DNA of 64,000 nt. Origin: Adiantum capillus-veneris. Its lineage: Eukaryota; Streptophyta; Polypodiopsida; Polypodiales; Pteridaceae. Positions 58,140-64,000 of this stretch are shown piece by piece. Position numbers and translations under genes: made by a program. The notes beneath the pieces are model-generated. The model was not told where the DNA came from. It made no database searches and was given only the letters and a program-made list of their open reading frames with translations. The stretch's first letter is position 1. Every line of letters starts with the position of its first letter. Where the stretch lies: NCBI GenBank assembly GCA_014529385.2, contig CM043963.1, forward strand, positions 7,303,001-7,367,000, written 5' to 3'.

Positions 58140-60070
58140 TGGAAAGGGGAACACACCCAGAACACAATCAACACACCTCTCTATAGCCCAAGAGAAACAA
58201 CACCCCAATCCACTAGAGTTCACCTTCAAAACTCGACACAATCCATAGAAAAACCACCGTTTGCACACCACATGATGCACAGATGCGTTGCAACACCTCA
58301 AACCAGCCTAATCATCCCACATAGTCCAATTCGTAGCCTTCCACTCACACACAACCTCTAGACTCTATCTCTCTTTGAACAACCGACCTCGAGGGGACAC
58401 ACCTGTCAACACACGCCTGGAAACGTGCACACATAAGAAGAGAAGAGAAGGGAGAATTGACACAAAATGACGGCAATGATGGCTTCTATATACCCAAAAT
58501 GACACCATATTCAATAGCTCCAAGCCGGCACAAGCATTAGAGAGCTCAAAACATCGGCATGGAGCCCTCCTGGCTCCGCATCCCCTTCACAGCTCAACAG
58601 CCTCCGTCTCGGCAACCTACACTGGCTCCCGCACCACTGCAGGGCAAAATGGAAAAAAGCCCAAACCGCCAAAAAGCCTTTACAAATTCGCCAGAGCACC
58701 CTTTATAGGAGCATCCCAAGCTTTAAAAGGGAAAAAAAATGGGATTATATGACCCGTGCAGCTCTCCTAGGAGCTCCTTTTGACATTTTCATTGCATTCC
58801 ATACATGTGGCATTCTCAATATAGCATATTTGGCATGCTCGAGACACATCAACTCCTTGCTACATGTGATCCATCCCTAGGGCTCACTCTCGATTTGCTC
58901 TGTCTTCTCTACGTGTGAACTGCCTCATGGGCCCGTGGTTGCTATGGCGCCATGACATCCCATGGGACCCCCCTCTCCCTCACTAAAAAAGCTTTTGGCC
59001 ACTTTTTGGGCCGAGGGAACCCCACCCTACTGAACTGTCGTGCCATCAACGTCCACTATCAATGATCGTTGACCACTGCCACAGCAACATCGGAAGAAAC
59101 TAGGACACCACAACACCACCATCTCCTTCACACACGCCGCCCATGGACGCCCCAGAGTGCCAGGAGTGTCGCCCGACTAGGCCACCATAGCAAAGCTCAA
59201 AGGCCACTCTTTGAACTCGTTGCTCAAGTGAAGCTCCCCAATGCAAGTCTTATACCCTTCTCTGCCAACTGTCAAATGCGCATATGGGCTTTTTGAGGCA
59301 TCACATGGAAGCTCCATGTGAATTCATCTCCAAGCATCTCAAAAACCACCACCAAAACTTCAAAGTAAAGTTGTTTTTCCACCCTCTTCAGACAATTCTC
59401 CGCTCCGTAGCTTAATGCCAGAGCCGCCAATTCCAATCGAGAGCCACCACCCCCCATTTTGAACTCCTTCGTCTCCACTGTACTTCGACTTCCGCATGGC
59501 CTCGAACCGAATGTCCGAGCAAGCAAAAAACAACAAATCCTCCATGATCGTCATACTTTAACATGCTATAACTTTGCACTCCCGACTTCGATCGACGTCT
59601 TGTCTCACCCTGCTAGCTTCATACATCACCTATCTCCTCTACAAACTCGTCGAGCTTCAAAAAACACCAACAAGCACATTTTACAAAACGGTCAAACCGG
59701 CTCATAACCGATCCCCGTCAAAACTTCAAACCTCTGTAACTTGGCCTCTGAGACTCCGATTGACGATCTGAAAGAACCGATAGGCTCCATATCTCAGGCT
59801 CTACACATCTACCTATTGAAACTAGCTTCATTCACCTATGGTCACCTACCTCGTCGTCTTGGATCTACAATGCATCCCCGCTTCAAACACCAATATCTTG
59901 CACATTGTGGCTTTGTTTGATGAGCCGTCTGGACCAACGCACTTATTACTTCAAGCTCTACATCTCCAAGCTTTGTGAATCCAAGCTCAAGTGGAAAGCT
60001 TAGCACTAGCCTGTGAAAAGACATTACCTAAAACCCCAAACAAAGGATGTGTATCTCGCTCTTATGGAAT
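58140..60070 (-). repeat. LTR A copy 2 (5' LTR of A2)
   Basis: Matches copy 1 (38467-40103) over 58376-60030. The plus reading starts TGGAAAGGGG at 58140; adjacent GGCACCAAAA at 58130-58139 (minus strand TTTTGGTGCC) may be its PBS. Towards 59540-59800 it has repeated TATAACT...CCGA(C)TTCGATCGACG phrases. The right end is uncertain. Confidence 0.55.
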
Positions 60071-60113
60071 CACATGATTGATTCTCCCCGCTCAATAAAT
60101 AGTGGGGAAAAAA

Positions 60114-60561
60114 ATGGCCAAGTCAAGGCGTGAAACCGTCGCCAAGAACATAGCCATGCCAACTGGAGTGAAGGTCCTTGCTAGGGGAATTGGTCCAGAT
60201 TGATGCTCACAATGTAGAACAGATTGTGAAGACCTTTCCCACCTGTTCACGGAGTGTGAAGACCTTTCCCACCTGTTCACGGAGTGTCCGACAATCTGTG
60301 GTCTTGCAGGCAAGATTTGCAAATGGGTCCAAAAGACCTGGAAAATAGGATTCTTCAAGAACGATCTCTTTTTGGGAGGGAAGATGTTCAAGAGCCATAC
60401 AATGCTCATTGCTACACAAATTGTGAGGTATTGCTACTTTAAACACATTTGGAAGACAAGGAACAATCGGATCTTCGAGAACTCTTTGGAGGTAGCTAAG
60501 TTCGTGGAGATAGTCCAAGAAAGCAAGGTAACGATCATCGCCATTGGAAAGCAAAGAAATT
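60114..60561 (+). pseudogene. LINE ORF2 C-terminus (zf-RVT domain)
   Basis: Frame starts in RRETVAKNIAMPTGVKVLAR, has an in-frame stop (near 60201, GIGPD then TGA), then CSQCRTDCEDLSHLFTEC, a C-x2-C ... H-x4-C zinc-binding module, and KICKWVQKTWKIGFFKNDLF, IATQIVRYCYFKHIWKTRNN, RIFENSLEVAKF, the tail found in plant LINE ORF2. A 30-bp in-frame tandem duplication (60225-60254, 60255-60284) doubles the EDLSHLFTEC decapeptide. Confidence 0.75.
60225..60284 (+). repeat. Perfect 30-bp tandem duplication
   Basis: TGTGAAGACCTTTCCCACCT... to CGGAG is repeated without change, keeping the reading frame. Confidence 0.95.
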
Positions 60562-60839
60562 AGAGGAGTGGAACAGGACTCTTGGGGCCACATTAATGGA
60601 CGTGCAAAGGTGAATGTGTGGGATCATCTATGGTCAAGGGGTGGCTCCCCCATCAGCCGATGTGTCTAGGATCCGTTGAAGTGGTCATGGCTCGTCAAGA
60701 GCATGGCAAGAATATGTAATTTTTTGGATCTGTTAATATAATCCACTCCCATTGCGAGTTTTGCAAAAAAAAAAAAGATTCCTTTGAATCCTTGAATCCT
60801 ATTGACATGCCTAACTCTAAATCAACAACTGATAACTTT

Positions 60840-61140
60840 GATGCATCTCCCTAGTGGTGTGTAGTTAGGTTAAGTGTGGTGGTGCCATTGTGATGCTTTG
60901 GATAAAGGTATCCATATCCGCACTCTTGCACAACAATGATTTGATGCATGAATGGACGTCCTAATATGACTTCATAGTTTGCACAGTGGCTAATTGAAGC
61001 ATGAGACCGAGGCTCTCCTCCCAACCGTAGAGGGAATGATGAGGATGCACTCTTTAGACCTCTATGGTTGGGTAGTGAATTTAAGCTCGTTACCTCCCTT
61101 GCCCATGGTGTTGACCTTGGAGGCATTATGGAATACATAA
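60840..61140 (-). pseudogene. Gypsy protease remnant
   Basis: A minus frame of 95 codons (60851-61138). Its C-terminal half, YEVILGRPFMHQIIVVQECG then YGYLYPKHHNGTTTLNL, has the I-L-G-R-P-(F/W) turn that marks the end of plant gypsy proteases. The active-site half is not recognisable. Probably a fragment of an element hit by the LINE. Confidence 0.55.
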
Positions 61141-61276
61141 CTCTATGCGTGTGTGCGTGCGTGTGTGTGTGTGTAGCTCGCTCTGGCCCTTTATAAATTT
61201 ACGAGTTTTTAACTCTACACCACCTAAAGATGGGTGTCAAATCCCTCCCCCTTTTTTTTTTTGGGTGGAAGGAGTT

Positions 61277-61278
<2 letters not shown>
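61141..61278. other. GT array and spacer
   Basis: Short GT-rich tract at 61149-61174, then a T12 run near 61251-61262 before the G tract. No gene. Confidence 0.6.

Positions 61279-61319
<41 letters not shown>
61279..61319 (+). repeat. G41 homopolymer
   Basis: Forty-one consecutive G. A C41 tract occurs at 62875-62915. Such runs are error-prone in sequencing, so exact length is uncertain. Confidence 0.9.
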
Positions 61320-61321
<2 letters not shown>

Positions 61322-62162
61322 CTCAAGCTTAGGCTTGATTCACAAATTTTCTTGGCCATTTGTGGGCACTGCAAGGGAAAATGGTTCAGCTCGCTACATT
61401 TCTTAGTAAGAGGCCACATGAGCTATTAGGTAGGAGATGTCTATTGAGACCCTTGCTAACTTGGAGTGCGTGGGAACACATTTGTGAATGCACTTTAGGG
61501 CCGGGTTGCACCTAGGGGCAACAGGAAGAAGGCAAAAACAGTCTAGAAGGCTCAGAGACCTGGCCAAACTAGAGGGTGATTGATCGCCAAAAAAAAACCC
61601 TTGCTAAAAATTAATATTGATGAGACGAACTCTATTAGCATGAGGCTATAGAGAATCGTGGTGAGCAACTTTCTTCCGAAAAGGTAGCCTAATGCCTTCA
61701 AAATCGAGGGGAGTAATGGAACGCTTGCAAGGTATCGAGAAGAAGGCTTGATACTAAAATAGGTAGATTATTTTGTGCCTTTCCCCCCGTTGCCCTTAGG
61801 TACAACCTGTCCCTTATCATAAAGTGCCTTGCAAATTTGTGAATGCACCCTTATTATAGAGTGCCTTTCACATTTGGAAGGCTCTCCAAAAAGTGAAGGT
61901 TCTATATGGATGGAGAGATAGAAGCCAGAAAAGAATATGCAAGGAATGTACACACATCTATGGACAAAGCTCGTAAGGGGCGATGTGTCCAGAGAGAGAG
62001 AGAGAGAGAGAGAGACGTATCTGGGGACGGCCTCATCAAATGAAAACATAAAATGTGTCAACCATAGAGCAACCTTTCGCATTGGCTCTTCCTCCTCCGC
62101 GCGCGCTTTCTTTTTCTACACACACGCATTGGGCTCGTCACCAAGCCCACAGCTTTGCCGCC
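61320..62162. other. Intergenic; upstream region of host gene
   Basis: No coding domain. A GA array lies at about 61990-62014. A pyrimidine-rich CTTCCTCCTCCGCGCGCG stretch at about 62087-62106 precedes the start codon of the host gene and might be 5' UTR or core promoter. No convincing TATA box was seen. Confidence 0.4.
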
Positions 62163-62408
62163 ATGGCCTGCGTCAGCCATCGCCGATCGGTGCTCTTGAG
62201 CTTGCTTGCTCTCATCCTCGCAGGCTGCTGCTGCGGCGGTGATTACAGCTCTCCTAATCTTTGCGTGGCTTGAATTACAAGCTGATGATGATGATGGTGT
62301 GAGTGGGTGGCTAGTGCAGGTGTGGTGCGGGGAGAGGATCCGCAAGGAGAGGTGAACCTCAACAAGAACACCGCCTACAACAACGCCTTGAAATGCCTCC
62401 AGAATCAG
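62163..62408 (+). CDS. Host gene, first two exons of a secreted small Cys protein (DUF7731-like), 3' part outside window
   Basis: Exon 1 is 62163-62238 and exon 2 is 62320-62408, joined across an 81-bp GT...AG intron (62239-62319; branch-like CTAAT, acceptor TAGTGCAG). The start GCCGCCATGGCC is an excellent Kozak context. The 55 codons begin MACVSHRRSVLLSLLALILA, a signal peptide, then CCCG and, in exon 2, DPQGEVNLNKNTAYNNALKC then LQNQ. Exon 2 ends in frame at CAG before GTACAC. The AYxxALKCLxN phrase resembles the start of a conserved plant secreted family (DUF7731, where Cys-rich exons follow); this link is from memory. Later exons were not found before 64000. Without splicing the frame stops at once, which supports the intron. 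Confidence 0.5.
62239..62319 (+). other. Intron 1 of host gene (inferred)
   Basis: GTGATTACAG ... GTGGCTAGTGCAG; 81 bp, typical for short plant introns. It joins phase 1 exon 1 (..GGC G) to GT GTG GTG of exon 2, giving Gly-Val-Val in frame. Confidence 0.5.
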
Positions 62409-62873
62409 GTACACCCACTCCGTTAATTTCTTCTCCCCATTTTCACAGTGGAACCATCGTCATCATGCTTTTAACTATGTGTCCAATACTCTATGGATTA
62501 TGTCTTTTCCTCCATCAAATGTGTGTGTTGGGAGGGGACACAAAGTCTTTTTGGTGATAGCCAAAGAGTGTATTAAGTTCGTTTAGGTTACAGGGCAATC
62601 CCTTTGAGGACTTAAATTGGATATGGCACTGGCCACAACAAAGGCCTCCATATGGTGAGTTTTGAAACTCACCCTCCATACTTATCACCTACTCGCTCTA
62701 CTCGCTCTACTGGTCCATAATACATACCGGTCCACTTTAAATAAATATCAATAGTTGAAAAGATTCCCATGAATCTCTAACTCTCCCTCCCCTCCCTCAT
62801 GCAGCAGCCCCTCCTCCCCTGCCAGCTACGCCTCCCTCCCCTTGTACTTGCCATGCTGTTGTCAGTCCTCGCA

Positions 62874-62874
<1 letters not shown>

Positions 62875-62915
<41 letters not shown>
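62875..62915 (+). repeat. C41 homopolymer
   Basis: Forty-one consecutive C, followed by TCCCC and a CA array. Confidence 0.9.
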
Positions 62916-62918
<3 letters not shown>

Positions 62919-63960
62919 CCACACACACACACACACACGCGCACACACATGCCTTCCTCCCCTTCATCTCACCATGCTCCTCTAAACCCTTGCTCTGCAT
63001 ACAACCATGTTGCCTATCAAATCGAAAGCTCAAAAACGTAGACGGAGAGAGAGGGAGAGAGCACGATCTACATTCGGCATGCCAAGTCGAGACTGCACGT
63101 TGTGTGTACTCTGTAGTTCAAGCCATGCGTGTGTGTGTGTGTGTGTATGTGTGTCCGAGTTGAAGCCACCCCTTCCTCGTCGCCTCTCTTCAACTCTTGT
63201 GCGCCTTCTCCCTTGCCAACCTCCTCTCTCTCTCTCTCTCTTCCTTCGATATTTAGATAGTTTGCATGCCGGCCTCCTCCAACCACTTGTTCTTCCATAA
63301 TTATCATGAGGACTCTTTCCATACACCCTTCTCCAGAAAGATCTCGCAAGATTCTTATCTTGTTCCTTCTCCAAAATGTGCAAGACATACTCGCTCTACT
63401 TTTATATATTCATTCATTCATGTCATACCTCCTTCGATCCCATCCTTAAGTCCCAATGTTAGGATTGATATGAGATCTCAATCATCTCTATAAAAGGTGC
63501 ATGAGGGATGGATGCCTCATATACAACTTACGGAGCCAACCCAACATCCACTTGATGTTGTTGCTTCAAGCAACCCACAAATTAAAAAAAAACCCATACC
63601 TCTTCTGTGCCCATAGCTGCCAGCTCCCCTACGTGCGATCGTTGCCTCGCATCTCCCCCCCCCTCCTCCTCTTTCTCTCTCTCTCTCTCTCCCCCTTCCC
63701 CTTCGCTACGCTGCAGTCAAGAACTCCAATCTCGCTTCTTTTCGCATCTGCCAAGATTCGTCATCGTTTTCTTTTTAAAAACCGTAGCACTTACTGGCGT
63801 TACATCCACATGCTAACTATTTTAGTTAGTTGTGAAAACAAGAAATATCTTTTTATGAGAAAAGCGCGAGAGATTCTTCAATTTTTTTCGAATTTGTAAA
63901 TGTTTGGGAAATTCATCAGGGTCCTCTATTTCAGATTAGTTTCTTTTCTTAGTGAGTGTG

Positions 63961-63990
63961 AGTGTGAGTTTGGAAACTCAAACTCACACT
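63961..63990. repeat. Perfect 11-bp inverted repeat (hairpin)
   Basis: AGTGTGAGTTT, 8-nt spacer, AAACTCACACT. It may be part of a transposon terminus cut by the window edge or simple intron structure. Confidence 0.7.
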
Positions 63991-64000
63991 GTGGAGGTCC

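Larger units (their letters stand above)
60085..60776 (+). mobile_element. LINE 3' end, 5' truncated, with poly(A)
   Basis: A plus-strand non-LTR retrotransposon tail: coding to a stop at 60561, 3' UTR, then an A12 tract at 60765-60776. 5' truncation and a terminal poly(A) are usual for LINEs. GATTC occurs on both flanks (about 60079 and 60777), too short to claim a target duplication. It sits next to a gypsy protease remnant. Confidence 0.7.
62409..64000 (+). other. Downstream of exon 2: probable long intron with repeats
   Basis: Begins with donor GTACACCC. No further exon is recognised. Contents: C41 (62875-62915), CA array (62921-62950), GT array (about 63128-63155), CT arrays (about 63221-63241, 63673-63691) and a GAGTGTGAGTTT hairpin at 63961-63990. 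The phrase CTGCCAGCTxCxCCT near 62819 recurs near 63616. Confidence 0.4.

Noticed and set aside
60777-60800. GATTC as LINE target duplication
   Set aside because: Only five bases, in a region with several GATTC/GAATC occurrences.
62055-62273. Single-exon 72-codon frame over the host gene start
   Set aside because: It starts upstream in non-conserved sequence and reads into the intron; splicing at 62239/62319 gives a more coherent product.
62799-63041. Poly-Pro / poly-Gly frames over the C41 and G41 tracts
   Set aside because: Homopolymer translation; no support.

Overview
The window looks like a stretch of large, repeat-rich land-plant nuclear DNA. No bacterial-type gene is recognisable. 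Almost everything identifiable is plant-type Ty1/copia and Ty3/gypsy LTR retrotransposon in various states of decay, plus two LINE 3' ends, one MITE and many long dinucleotide arrays (GA/CT, GT/CA). Only one stretch, at the extreme right, looks like a host gene: two small exons with consensus splice sites and a signal peptide. The sequence alone does not fix the species. A fern, lycophyte or other large-genome plant would fit.

Layout. 1-1064: 3' end of LTR element H, inserted in the RT of a decayed gypsy element A1 (1065 to about 4334, minus; leader/LTR to about 6500). 6500-9240: no gene seen, one degenerate tandem repeat. 9270-10686 and 20349 onward: a plus-strand copia element (copia A) split by gypsy-like element B (10687-20348), which has two LTRs, a PBS, a PPT, a 5-bp target duplication and an extra inverted LTR piece at its right end. 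20988-22250: palindrome-bearing tandem repeat and a gypsy integrase tail. 23052-24450: copia E RT/RNase H (minus). 25566-26763: copia-type LTR, CT arrays and a LINE tail. 27022-36216: gypsy G1 (minus), carrying a solo LTR of its own family. 36217-38193: 5' part of copia C2 (minus), the target of G1. 38194-40103: coding-like fragment and LTR A copy. 40104-40337 plus 48936-49180: element D2 (minus), split by complete gypsy G2 (40338-48935, plus), which itself contains a MITE. 49181-53825: nearly complete copia C1 (minus). 53871-56455: short non-autonomous element D1 (plus). 56470-60070: gag-like pseudogene and LTR A copy (minus). 60085-60776: LINE 3' end. 60840-61140: gypsy protease remnant. 61279-61319: 41-bp G tract. 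62163 onward: host gene exons, with a 41-bp C tract in the following intron.

The pieces do not form a pathway; they record insertion on insertion. Readable steps are: H into A1; B into copia A; G1 into C2; a G-family LTR into G1; MITE into G2; G2 and C1 into D2; D1 into the A2 gag region. The most informative signals are the same loss of the reverse transcriptase core in both G1 and G2 (a non-autonomous gypsy family), the inverted LTR piece inside the target duplication of element B, and two protease-like regions in the RT-less element B. Coordinates of LTRs come from direct comparison of copies by eye; distant boundaries given as 'about' are estimates.
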